From assembly GCF_021088345.1 (NCBI RefSeq), contig NZ_CP088156.1, positions 3,534,001 to 3,598,000 of the forward strand: 64,000 nucleotides of DNA, given 5' to 3'. Within the stretch, counting starts at the first letter, position 1, and the number at the start of each line of letters is the position of its first letter. Of this stretch, positions 1 to 7,127 are shown in pieces. The position numbers and the translations under genes were made by a program. The notes under the pieces were generated by a model. It was given only the letters and a program-made list of their open reading frames with translations. It was not told the origin of the DNA and searched no databases. The stretch is from Bradyrhizobium ontarionense. GTDB taxonomy: Bacteria; Pseudomonadota; Alphaproteobacteria; Rhizobiales; Xanthobacteraceae.

Positions 1-1058
1 TCGCGCAAGCGGGCGGCACTGCGCGGCCGTCCCTGCCCCATCGCGCGGAGATAGATCTCGAAATAGGCACTGACGCCGTCGGCCCCGCCGGCCGCCTCGC
101 GCATCGGCTCGCCGAGCAGCAGCACGCCATTGTCAGGCAAGGCGGCGCGCACCTTCGCGAGCAACCGCGCCACCGCGTCGTCGTCGTGATCGTGCACGAC
201 ACGAATCAGCGAGATCACGTCGGCGCCCGTGGGGAGCAGGTCATCGTAGAAGCTGCCCGGCGTGATCGTGACGCGATCGGCGAGGCCGGCCTTGGCGAGA
301 CGCTCCTGCGCGATCGCGACGACCCCGGGCAGATCGAACAGCTGCAGCCGCAGCTGCGGCGCCTGCCGGGCAGCAGCCATGAGAAAACTGCCGTCGCCGC
401 CGCCGACATCGAGCAGGCAGCGATGGCCCGAAAGCGGATAGGCGGCGAGGACGACGTCCGCGATCATCGGCTGCGACACCGCCATCAGCGCCGTGTAGGG
501 CGCGACGCTGTCGCGCGTCAGCGCATCGCCGGTCTTGTCCAGCGCATACGGCCAGTACTGCGCAAGCCGGCGCTCGCTGTCTTGTCCGCGCAGCAGCGCC
601 ACGGGATCGGTGAGATCGGCATAGAGCGCGGCGTGATGCCGAACCATAGCGGCGATGCCGGGATTGCCGAGCAGCGCGGCACCGAGCGGCCCGAGCCCGT
701 AGCGCGCCGCGCCGCGGCGCTCCAGCAATTGCAGCGCGGATGCGGCCTCGCACAGGCTGACCATCGCGTCAGGGGACATCGCCGCGCGCGAGGCCAGCGT
801 CGCGACATCGCAGGGGCCGGCCCGCAATCCCTCGAACAGTTCGAGCTGCACGCAGGCTGCCAAGGTCTGCGAATAGACGAAGCCGACGCAGAGATCGAAC
901 AGCTCCGCGGCACGCTTGCGCGCGATCGGCCGCGTCAACGGACACGCCGCCGCCCAGCGCTGAAACGCCGCACTCGCCAGCAGCGAGTCACGCCACCCGC
1001 GCCAGCGATCACTGAGGCTCGTGGCAGCCGACGTGTCATAGCGGACGACGCTCGGCAT
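1..1058 (-). CDS. crtF: Hydroxyneurosporene/demethylspheroidene O-methyltransferase CrtF (3' end cut by window)
   Basis: CrtF transfers a methyl group from S-adenosylmethionine to the C-1 hydroxyl of carotenoids made by CrtC, the methoxylation step of the spheroidene/spirilloxanthin pathway. My reverse-strand translation starts MPSVVRYDTSAATSLSDRW. It shows a helical dimerisation-type N-terminal half, then a class I methyltransferase fold with the SAM motif LLDVGGGDGSFL near residue 240 and a downstream RVVHDHDDDAV stretch typical of this family. The frame is open to the window edge, so about 352 codons are visible and the C-terminus is missing. It lies 373 bp downstream of crtE on the same strand, with palindromic repeats in the gap. 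The identification rests on the SAM motif together with the crt context. Confidence 0.9.
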   Translation of the reverse strand, partial: MPSVVRYDTSAATSLSDRWRGWRDSLLASAAFQRWAAACPLTRPIARKRAAELFDLCVGFVYSQTLAACVQLELFEGLRAGPCDVATLASRAAMSPDAMVSLCEAASALQLLERRGAARYGLGPLGAALLGNPGIAAMVRHHAALYADLTDPVALLRGQDSERRLAQYWPYALDKTGDALTRDSVAPYTALMAVSQPMIADVVLAAYPLSGHRCLLDVGGGDGSFLMAAARQAPQLRLQLFDLPGVVAIAQERLAKAGLADRVTITPGSFYDDLLPTGADVISLIRVVHDHDDDAVARLLAKVRAALPDNGVLLLGEPMREAAGGADGVSAYFEIYLRAMGQGRPRSAARLR

Positions 1059-1187
1059 GGCCGTCAGAGCTCCAATGCCGGGATGCAGTTCTCCACCGAT
1101 CGCGAATCTATCCGCTCAGGCATGAGCGACAGTGCAGACCCACGCCTCTGCAAGTGAGAGTCGGGAGCGAGCGTCGCGGGCAGTGCG

Positions 1188-1382
1188 CCCCCTCGCCCCG
1201 CTCTTGTCCGCCGTAGCTCGAAGAGCGAAGGCGGATGCGGGGGCGCGACGAGCTTCGCTCGCGGGGAGAGGGTCGGGGTGAGGGGCAGCCACACCCAGTG
1301 AGGCGCGTCGTTAGACCTGTCCCCCCTCACCCGGATTGCATCTTCGATGCAATGCGACCTCTCCCCGCAAGCGGGGAGAGGT
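1188..1382. repeat. Palindromic repeat cluster between crtE and crtF
   Basis: The 373-bp crtE-crtF gap holds several nested inverted repeats and no convincing gene. A CCCCTCGCCCC arm near 1190 pairs with GGGGTGAGGGG at 1275-1285. ATTGCATC (1335-1342) pairs with GATGCAAT (1346-1353). CTCCCCGC (1361-1368) pairs with GCGGGGAG (1371-1378). Related CCCTCACCC/GGGAGAGGG units recur near 23203-23407, so this is a dispersed REP-like family. In the crtE-crtF transcript these would form stable hairpins. Confidence 0.75.
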
Positions 1383-1431
1383 AAGCACGGTGCGCCTGGA
1401 AAAAGCAGTGCCATCCAACGCGGCCGAAAGG

Positions 1432-2301
1432 TCACGCCGCCGACTGCGCCAGGCGGCGCGGCACCAGGCGCTTGGCTTCCTGCTCCATCAGCATGCGCAG
1501 CTCGTGCGCGTGGGCGCAGGGCGGCATGGTGCGGATGCCGTCGGCGACGAGATCGTGCAGATAGCTGACCGCACCGGTGAGCCCATAGAGCAGCACCGCA
1601 TTGGGCCGCCCCAGCGCAGCATCCTGCCCGACCGGCTTGCCCGCCTCTTCCTCATCGCTGGCGGCGTCGCGAATGTCGTCGGCGACCTGATAGGCCTCGC
1701 CGATGGTCTCGCCCAGCGTGCGCCACGCCTCCGCGTTCTCGTGCCCCGCCGCAGCGGCGCCCGAAACGGTCGCGGCCGCAAACAGCGCCCCGGTCTTGGA
1801 GCGGTGATAGCGCGACAGGTCGATCTGCGGCTCGCATTCCCAGGCTTGTCCCGCCGAGATGCCATGCGGCACGCCGACGGCATCGCCGATGGTCGCGATC
1901 AGCTGCGCCAGCCGCAGCGGCGAGCAGCGCGACTTGGCCAGCGTCTGGAACGCGAGCACGATCAGCGCATCGCCGGCGAGCACGGCGAGCGGCTCGCCGA
2001 ACGCCGCATGCACCGAGGGCCGCCCGCGCCGCAGCGCGGCGTTGTCGAAGCACGGCAGATCGTCATGAACCAGCGAGGCGCAGTGCAGCAACTCGATCGC
2101 AGATCCGGCCGCGTCGGTCGCCGCAGGCTCGTCATCGCCGCACGCGCTGGCGACCGCATGACAGAGACGCGGACGAACCCGCGCGCCCTTGGGAAAGACG
2201 GCGGCCTGCATCGCGGCCGAGAGGCGGGGCGGACATCCGGGCCGTTCGGCCAGTCCGACCGCTGCGACGAGGGATTTCTCGATCCGGGCCATCACGTCCA
2301 T
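1432..2301 (-). CDS. crtE: Geranylgeranyl diphosphate synthase CrtE
   Basis: CrtE condenses isopentenyl diphosphate with an allylic diphosphate to make C20 GGPP, the precursor of phytoene and of the bacteriochlorophyll tail. The 289-residue protein has the first Asp-rich motif as DDLPCFD (residues 80-86) followed by RRGRPS, and the second as DDIRD (208-212). Many GGPP synthases have an extra Asp at residue 88; here it is Ala. I chose the ATG at 2301 because AGGGGAGG lies about 6 bases upstream; an upstream in-frame start at 2328 would add nine residues without such a site. It is divergent from crtD across a 121-bp region with two PpsR-type boxes and is probably co-transcribed with crtF. Confidence 0.95.
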   Translation of the reverse strand: MDVMARIEKSLVAAVGLAERPGCPPRLSAAMQAAVFPKGARVRPRLCHAVASACGDDEPAATDAAGSAIELLHCASLVHDDLPCFDNAALRRGRPSVHAAFGEPLAVLAGDALIVLAFQTLAKSRCSPLRLAQLIATIGDAVGVPHGISAGQAWECEPQIDLSRYHRSKTGALFAAATVSGAAAAGHENAEAWRTLGETIGEAYQVADDIRDAASDEEEAGKPVGQDAALGRPNAVLLYGLTGAVSYLHDLVADGIRTMPPCAHAHELRMLMEQEAKRLVPRRLAQSAA

Positions 2302-2342
2302 GTCCGCCTCCCCTGCCGCGATGCCCACCCGGTCACCGCGTA

Positions 2343-2360
2343 TGTAAATTACAACTTACA
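2343..2360. promoter_or_regulatory. PpsR/CrtJ-type operator, box 1 (TGT-N12-ACA)
   Basis: The sequence TGTAAATTACAACTTACA matches the TGT-N12-ACA palindrome bound by PpsR/CrtJ photosynthesis regulators. It lies between the divergent crtE and crtD starts, exactly 7 bp from a second box, the spacing described for cooperative PpsR/CrtJ binding. Confidence 0.8.
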
Positions 2361-2367
2361 CCCATAG

Positions 2368-2385
2368 TGTAAATCATGCTAGACA
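2368..2385. promoter_or_regulatory. PpsR/CrtJ-type operator, box 2 (TGT-N12-ACA)
   Basis: TGTAAATCATGCTAGACA is a second perfect TGT-N12-ACA match, 7 bp from box 1 and 37 bp before the crtD ATG. The pair probably represses both crtEF and crtDC under aerobic or dark conditions; the direction of control is inferred from the family. Confidence 0.8.
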
Positions 2386-2422
2386 TTTCCTGTGTCAGGT
2401 CAGGGGACGGGAGGTGCGAGGA

Positions 2423-3952
2423 ATGGCCGATCACCGCGTGATCGTGGTTGGCGCCGGCATCGCTGGCCTAGCCGCTGCGCTCACCCTCGCCGCGCGCGGC
2501 GCCGAGGTGACGGTGCTGGAGCGCGCGCCCGCGCCTGGCGGCAAGATGCGCCAGATCGCGATCGGACCTGCGCGCATCGACTCCGGGCCGACCGTGTTCA
2601 CGATGCGCTGGGTGTTCGACGAGCTGTTCGCCGAGATCGGCACCGCGCTCGACGATCATCTCACTTTGACGCCGCTTGACATTCTCGCCCGCCACGCCTG
2701 GACCGACCGCAGCCGGCTCGATCTGTTCGCCGACGAGGAGCGATCGGCCGACGCAATCGGCCGGCTCGCCGGATGCAGCGATGCCGACGGCTATCGCGCC
2801 TTCTGCCGCGATGCCCGCCGCATCTTCGAGGTGCTGCGCGATCCGTTCATCCGCACGCCGGCGCCGAGCATGACGCACCTGCTGCGCAATGCTGGCTTTC
2901 GCGACCTCACCGCGATCCGCCCGTTCCAGACGCTATGGAAGGCGCTCGGCGGCTACTTCCGCGATGCCCGTCTGCAGCAGCTGTTCGGCCGCTACGCGAC
3001 CTATTGCGGCTCGTCGCCGTTCCATGCGCCGGCGACCTTGATGCTGGTGGCGCATGTCGAGCAGGCCGGCGTCTGGCTGATCGATGGCGGCATGCATGAG
3101 CTCGCCGCGTGTCTGGCGGCGCTGGCGCGGCGCCACGGCGTGACGATTAGCTACGACAGCGAAGTCTCAGGCATCGTCACGCGATCCGGCCGCGCCACCG
3201 GCGTGCGCCTCGCCGATGGCGAGCAGATCGCAGCCGACGCCGTGATCGCGACGGCCGATGTCGCCGCGCTGGCGCAGGGCCTGTTCGGCGCCGACGCCGC
3301 GCGGGCGCTGCCCGCGATCCCGGCCTCCGCCCGCTCGCTCTCGGCCATGACCTGGAGCTGCATGGCGCGCGCCGACGGCTTTCCGCTGCTCCGTCACAAC
3401 GTGTTCTTCTCGCGCAGCTCCCGCGCCGAGTTCGATCAGCTGGTCGACCGCCGGGCGATGCCGCAGGAGCCCACCGTCTATGTCTGCGCGCAGGACCGCG
3501 ACGACCAGCCGCGCGATGCCGGCAGCAACGAGCCGCTGTTCGTGCTGATCAACGCGCCTGCGACCGGCGACCATCACCGCTTCGATTCATCGGAGATCAG
3601 CCAATGTGCCCGCCAGACCTTCGACCTGTTGCAGCGCTGCGGCCTCAGCATCGCGACGACGCCGGAAAAGACCCGCGTGACGACGCCGGCGGATTTCAAC
3701 CGGATGTTTCCGGGCACGGGGGGCGCGCTGTACGGTCGCAGCTCGCACGGCTGGATGGCATCGTTCCAGCGGCCGGGCGCGCCGACCAAGCTGCCGGGAC
3801 TTTATGTAGCGGGGGGCAGCGCGCATCCGGGGCCGGGCGTGCCGATGGCGGCGCTGTCGGGGCGGATGGCGGCCGCGCGCGCGATCGCGGACCTCGCTTC
3901 GACCGCGCCGTCGCGCCGGACGGTTATGCGTGGTGGTATGTCGACGCGCTGA
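2423..3952 (+). CDS. crtD: Methoxyneurosporene/hydroxyneurosporene desaturase CrtD
   Basis: CrtD introduces the C-3,4 double bond into hydroxylated or methoxylated acyclic carotenoids on the way to spirilloxanthin. The 509-aa protein is an FAD-dependent carotenoid desaturase. It has an N-terminal dinucleotide-binding motif VVGAGIAGLAAAL (residues 8-20), the downstream GGK motif, and the C-terminal signature LYVAGGSAHPGPGVPMAALSGR near residues 463-484. ATG 2423 is preferred over GTG 2414 because GGGAGG (2409-2414) is correctly spaced only for the ATG. The last part of the gene overlaps the crtC reading frame in another phase; see crtC. It is paralogous to crtI. Confidence 0.93.
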   Translation: MADHRVIVVGAGIAGLAAALTLAARGAEVTVLERAPAPGGKMRQIAIGPARIDSGPTVFTMRWVFDELFAEIGTALDDHLTLTPLDILARHAWTDRSRLDLFADEERSADAIGRLAGCSDADGYRAFCRDARRIFEVLRDPFIRTPAPSMTHLLRNAGFRDLTAIRPFQTLWKALGGYFRDARLQQLFGRYATYCGSSPFHAPATLMLVAHVEQAGVWLIDGGMHELAACLAALARRHGVTISYDSEVSGIVTRSGRATGVRLADGEQIAADAVIATADVAALAQGLFGADAARALPAIPASARSLSAMTWSCMARADGFPLLRHNVFFSRSSRAEFDQLVDRRAMPQEPTVYVCAQDRDDQPRDAGSNEPLFVLINAPATGDHHRFDSSEISQCARQTFDLLQRCGLSIATTPEKTRVTTPADFNRMFPGTGGALYGRSSHGWMASFQRPGAPTKLPGLYVAGGSAHPGPGVPMAALSGRMAAARAIADLASTAPSRRTVMRGGMSTR

Positions 3953-4812
3953 GCGACGACGGCCGCTTCGGCATTACGCTCATCGCCTTCGTCGGCAGCG
4001 TGTTCTCGCCCTACTACGCCTGGGCGCGCCGCCGCGGCCCGGCCGATCCTGAAAATCATTGCGCGCTCAACGTCGCGCTGTATGGCGAGCGCGCGAAGCG
4101 CTGGGCCATGACCGAGCGCGGCCGGCGCGCCATTACACGCGACGAAGAGAGCCTTGCGATCGGCCCGAGCCGCCTGGCCTGGACCGGCCGCGAGCTCACA
4201 ATCGAGATCAGCGAGGTCTCAGTGCCCTGGCCGCTGCCGCTGCGCGGCAAGGTGCGCGTGGTGCCGACAGCGCTGAACGAGTTCGCGTTCACGCTGGATG
4301 CGGAGGGACGCCACCGCTGGCAGCCGATCGCGCCATGCTGCCGCGTGTCGGTCGATTTCGATCATCCGGATCTGCACTGGCGCGGCGACGGCTATTTCGA
4401 CATCAACCATGGCGATGCGCCGCTGGAGCGCGACTTCCAGAGCTGGCAATGGTCGCGCGCGGCGACGCGCACCGGCACCGTGATCTCCTACGACACGATA
4501 GCACGGGACGGCGCCGACAAGACGATCGCACTGCACGTCGATCCCGCCGCGCGGCTCGAACGCATTGCGCCGCTCGCCGAGGCGCCCTTGCGCAAGACGC
4601 TGTGGCGCATCGACCGCAGCGCCCGCGCGGACGTCGATGCACCTGTGCGTGTCATCAGCACCCTGGAGGACGCCCCATTCTACGCCCGCTCCCATCTCGC
4701 CGCCCGCGTGCGCGGCGAGGACGTTGCGATCATGCACGAGAGCCTGTCCCTCGACCGCTTCCAGATGCCGATCGTCCAGGCAATGCTGCCGTTCCGGATG
4801 CCGCGATGGTGA
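3604..4812 (+). CDS. crtC: Carotenoid 1,2-hydratase (hydroxyneurosporene synthase) CrtC
   Basis: CrtC adds water across the C-1,2 double bond of acyclic carotenoids, upstream of CrtD and CrtF. Family-typical sequence begins near position 3890 (RFDRAVAPDGYAWWYVDALS) and continues through IAFVGSVFSPYYAW, HCALNVALYG and the C-terminal HESLSLDRFQMP. The start is a problem: from 3607 to the conserved core there is no ATG, GTG or TTG in this frame. The only ordinary start is ATG 3604, which adds about 98 residues of low-complexity translation and overlaps crtD by 349 bp. I give that boundary for lack of a better one. Real initiation may use a rare codon, or translation may enter from crtD by a -1 shift. 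Function is secure; the N-terminus is not. Confidence 0.8.
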   Translation: MCPPDLRPVAALRPQHRDDAGKDPRDDAGGFQPDVSGHGGRAVRSQLARLDGIVPAAGRADQAAGTLCSGGQRASGAGRADGGAVGADGGRARDRGPRFDRAVAPDGYAWWYVDALSDDGRFGITLIAFVGSVFSPYYAWARRRGPADPENHCALNVALYGERAKRWAMTERGRRAITRDEESLAIGPSRLAWTGRELTIEISEVSVPWPLPLRGKVRVVPTALNEFAFTLDAEGRHRWQPIAPCCRVSVDFDHPDLHWRGDGYFDINHGDAPLERDFQSWQWSRAATRTGTVISYDTIARDGADKTIALHVDPAARLERIAPLAEAPLRKTLWRIDRSARADVDAPVRVISTLEDAPFYARSHLAARVRGEDVAIMHESLSLDRFQMPIVQAMLPFRMPRW

Positions 4813-4888
4813 GGTCCAGAAGGAGCCAACATCGACTGCGCTCGTTGACGAACGCAGCCGATTTGCCCATGGCTGCGCGACAACAACC

Positions 4889-5047
4889 GGTGTCGTCCCG
4901 GACAAGCCACGATGCGCGCCAGCGCATCGTGGCGCCGATCCGGGACCCATACGCCGCGGCGGACGTGATGGGCAAAAAGCCAATCACCAGCATGCCTCAA
5001 ACCGCTCCCTGGGGGTATGGGTCCCGGGTCAAGCCCGGGACGACACC
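4889..5047. repeat. GTCGTCCCGG palindromic repeat unit
   Basis: GGTGTCGTCCCGGACAAGCC at the left end is mirrored by a complementary GGGACGACACC at the right end. Inside is a second inverted pair around a GATGCGC/GCGCATC stem. Another copy, sharing the internal GGACCCATACGCCGC-type stretch with minor changes, lies at 57229-57385. Confidence 0.75.
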
Positions 5048-5262
5048 GGAAGGCAGTGCGACGTCTTCTGAATAAAATAAATATATTGCGCTTTTTCGGA
5101 AATCATGATTGTATCCTCGCATCCCGCCTCAAGCAGAAGGGGCGTTGCGCGCGATCGTCACGACACGCGAGGCGGGGAGCGATGGCCGCGAGAGGTCGCA
5201 GCAGGCTCTTGAACGAGCATGCGGACGAACGGCGTCTTGCGGACGCGAAGTCGCAGCGTCCT

Positions 5263-5473
5263 GACACCCCGATGCTGGTGTCCAGCGCAATGCGTGCAAG
5301 CGCATTGTCGCCATGGTGGCCAACAAGCCCGGCGCACCAGGGAGACTGCGTATAAGCGTGAAGACCGTCGCGCAGGGAATGCCGGTTGATCGGCACCACC
5401 TGTGGTACCTGCCGCCTGCATTTTTTTTGAGCAGGCGGGCCATGGGTGAGGCCTTCACCCGGCATTCCCTGCG
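5263..5473. repeat. Highly conserved structured repeat, copy 1 (two hairpins plus cloverleaf)
   Basis: Two hairpins come first: GACACC/GGTGTC (5263-5282) and CAATGCG/CGCATTG (5288-5307). A 15-bp closing stem CGCAGGGAATGCCGG (5371-5385) with CCGGCATTCCCTGCG (5459-5473) then encloses three more stems. These are ACCAC/GTGGT (5395-5406), CCGCCTGC/GCAGGCGG (5412-5438, loop rich in T) and GGGTGA/TCACCC (5444-5460). The last shares two bases with the closing stem. The second copy at 56851-57059 has the same stems and differs at only a few bases, while the flanks are clearly diverged. Whether it is transcribed is unknown. Confidence 0.75.
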
Positions 5474-5664
5474 CCCTCTGCACTGTTTGCGAGGGACAGA
5501 CTGATCACAGACCTCGGGCAACATCTGCTGCGAGAACGCAAAGCCATGTCGATCGTTGTTTGAATCGTGAATCCGCCTCTCCCACCGCTGTCGTCCCGGA
5601 AGGCCGGGACGACAGCGGCATTGTTCAGGCGTTGCGATAAGATCGACAACTCCGAAGCATGCTG

Positions 5665-5814
5665 CCGTAGGGTGGGCAAAGGCGCGTACGCGGCGATACG
5701 CCGCGTACGCGCCGTGCCCACCACTCTGCATCGCGCGTGCGACGGTGGGCACGGCGCGCACGCCTTTCTTCACACGCGGAAGCAGCGTCGCCGCGCGCCT
5801 TTGCCCGCCCTACG
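5665..5814. repeat. GTAGGGTGGGC palindromic intergenic repeat, copy A
   Basis: The ends CCGTAGGGTGGGCAAAGGCG and CGCCTTTGCCCGCCCTACGG are near-perfect inverted copies. Internal arms are GCGTACGCGGCG/CGCCGCGTACGC and GTGCCCACC/GGTGGGCAC. Copies B and C are at 57435-57584 and 62811-62900. The right end overlaps the last codons of the small membrane peptide gene at 5810. Confidence 0.8.
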
Positions 5815-5953
5815 GCTTCTCAGCCTCGCGCTCCCTGGCCTCGCGCTCGGCGCGCTGGCGGTCGAGGCGGCGGCCTTGCCATTCCAGCACCAGCCAGCCG
5901 GCGACGCACAGCGCGACGATGACGAATTCGAGCAGGCCGCCCATCTCGCTCAT
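5810..5953 (-). CDS. Small single-span membrane protein, 47 aa, function unknown
   Basis: My translation gives 47 residues: MSEMGGLLEF, then a hydrophobic segment of about 15 residues (VIVALCVAGWLVLEW, 11-25), then a highly charged Arg/Glu-rich tail (RRLDRQRAEREAREREAEKP). This is one N-terminal transmembrane helix with a cytoplasmic amphipathic or coiled tail. It lies 133 bp downstream of crtB on the same strand, so it may be the last cistron of that operon. A five-codon frame (ATGAGTGACACGCCATGA) overlaps its start and could couple translation; no strong ribosome-binding site is evident. I do not recognise the family. Confidence 0.55.
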   Translation of the reverse strand: MSEMGGLLEFVIVALCVAGWLVLEWQGRRLDRQRAEREAREREAEKP

Positions 5954-6086
5954 GGCGTGTCACTCATGGCGTTTCGTCCATGATGTTGCGGTCAAGACTT
6001 CGGAACCGGGACATCGCAGCCGCGACGCGGCTCTCATGCCGTCGCGCGTAGCTGTTTCACCCGTGATGGCGCACGACCTTGCCTCG

Positions 6087-7127
6087 TCACGACATCCGCC
6101 CCAGGCGCGACAATTGATCGCGCCGTTCCAGCCGCTCGAACAGGTCGATCACCCACAGCGCGCGGTCGTGGGCGGTCCGGCGCGGTGGCGCGATCGCGTG
6201 CGGGCGCTGCGCATCCGCCGCGACGACGGCATCGATCAGGATACGCGCCTCCGACCGCAACGGCGCCAGCGAGGGCTGCTCCTGGACGAGCGACACCACC
6301 GCCGCCTTGCCGAGCAGCTGCAGCTTGCGCGACATCGAGACGAACGCGCGCTGCGACAGCGAATCGAACTCGGCGCGCGCGACCTCGCGGCCGATCTCAG
6401 CATAGATCAGCCGCGCGGCGTGGATGCCGGGCCGGCAGCTCCATGGCAGATCGGCGATCCCGGCCGCGGCACGCGCATAGAACACGTCGGCGACCGCGAG
6501 CAGCCGCGCGGTGACCCGCCCGATCCGATCGTCGAAGAACGGCGCGGCGCGCCAGGTCTCGACGTCGAGCCCGGCCTCGCGCAGCCATTGCCGCGGCAGA
6601 TAGAGCCGGCCGGCGCGCGCATCCTCGCCGACGTCGCGGGCGATGTTGGTGAGCTGCATCGCGATGCCGAGGTCGCAGGCGCGTCCGACCGTCTCGGTGT
6701 CACGCCGGTGCATCAGCAGCGACATCATCACGCCGACGGTGCCGGCGACGCGCACGGCATAGGCGAGCACGTCGCTCAATGTCTCGTAGCGACGGCCCTG
6801 GGCATCCCAGGCGAGACCTTCGAGCAGCGCCTCCGGCAGCGCGCGTGGGATCGCGAAATGCGCCACGATGCCGGCCAGCGCGCGATCGACGGGACTGTTG
6901 TCCGGCGAGCCATGATAGATCCGGTCGAGCCGCTCGTGCAGCACCTCGACGGCGTCGACGCGGCGGCCGGGCCCGTCGATCGCATCATCGGCCTCGCGGC
7001 AGAACGCGTAGAGCGCGACGGCGGGATCGCCGACCGCACGGGGCAACACTTTCGAGGCGGCAAAGAACGTCTTCGATCCGCCCCGCAACATCCGCCGACA
7101 GATCGCAATGTCCGTTTGCCAGCTCAT
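6087..7127 (-). CDS. crtB: Phytoene synthase CrtB
   Basis: CrtB joins two GGPP molecules head to head to form 15-cis-phytoene, the first committed carotenoid. The 346-aa protein carries both Asp-rich signatures of squalene/phytoene synthases. They are READDAID (residues 44-51) and NIARDVGEDARAGRLYLP (161-178). An N-terminal SKTFFAASKVLP stretch is also typical. Its ATG overlaps the crtI stop in an ATGA tetranucleotide, so it is translationally coupled to crtI, the usual crtIB arrangement. Everything in motif and length is normal for the family. Confidence 0.96.
   Translation of the reverse strand: MSWQTDIAICRRMLRGGSKTFFAASKVLPRAVGDPAVALYAFCREADDAIDGPGRRVDAVEVLHERLDRIYHGSPDNSPVDRALAGIVAHFAIPRALPEALLEGLAWDAQGRRYETLSDVLAYAVRVAGTVGVMMSLLMHRRDTETVGRACDLGIAMQLTNIARDVGEDARAGRLYLPRQWLREAGLDVETWRAAPFFDDRIGRVTARLLAVADVFYARAAAGIADLPWSCRPGIHAARLIYAEIGREVARAEFDSLSQRAFVSMSRKLQLLGKAAVVSLVQEQPSLAPLRSEARILIDAVVAADAQRPHAIAPPRRTAHDRALWVIDLFERLERRDQLSRLGRMS

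Larger units (their letters stand above)
4813..5809. other. Gene-free region of about 1 kb made of dispersed repeats
   Basis: Between crtC and the 47-aa membrane peptide I see no credible gene. Open frames here look like artefacts of GC-rich repeats and show no family signature. The region holds a GTCGTCCCGG palindromic unit (4889-5047), a diverged leader (from 5065), a highly conserved structured core (5263-5473), a second short GTCGTCCCGG unit (near 5590-5613) and a GTAGGGTGGGC palindrome (5665-5814). The same order recurs at 56657-57590. Confidence 0.8.

Noticed and set aside
5103..5773. Minus-strand open frames through the repeat block, with near copies at 56721-57044.
   Set aside because: Their apparent conservation comes from the structured DNA repeat. 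There is no ribosome-binding site, and the base pairing explains the conservation better than protein coding.
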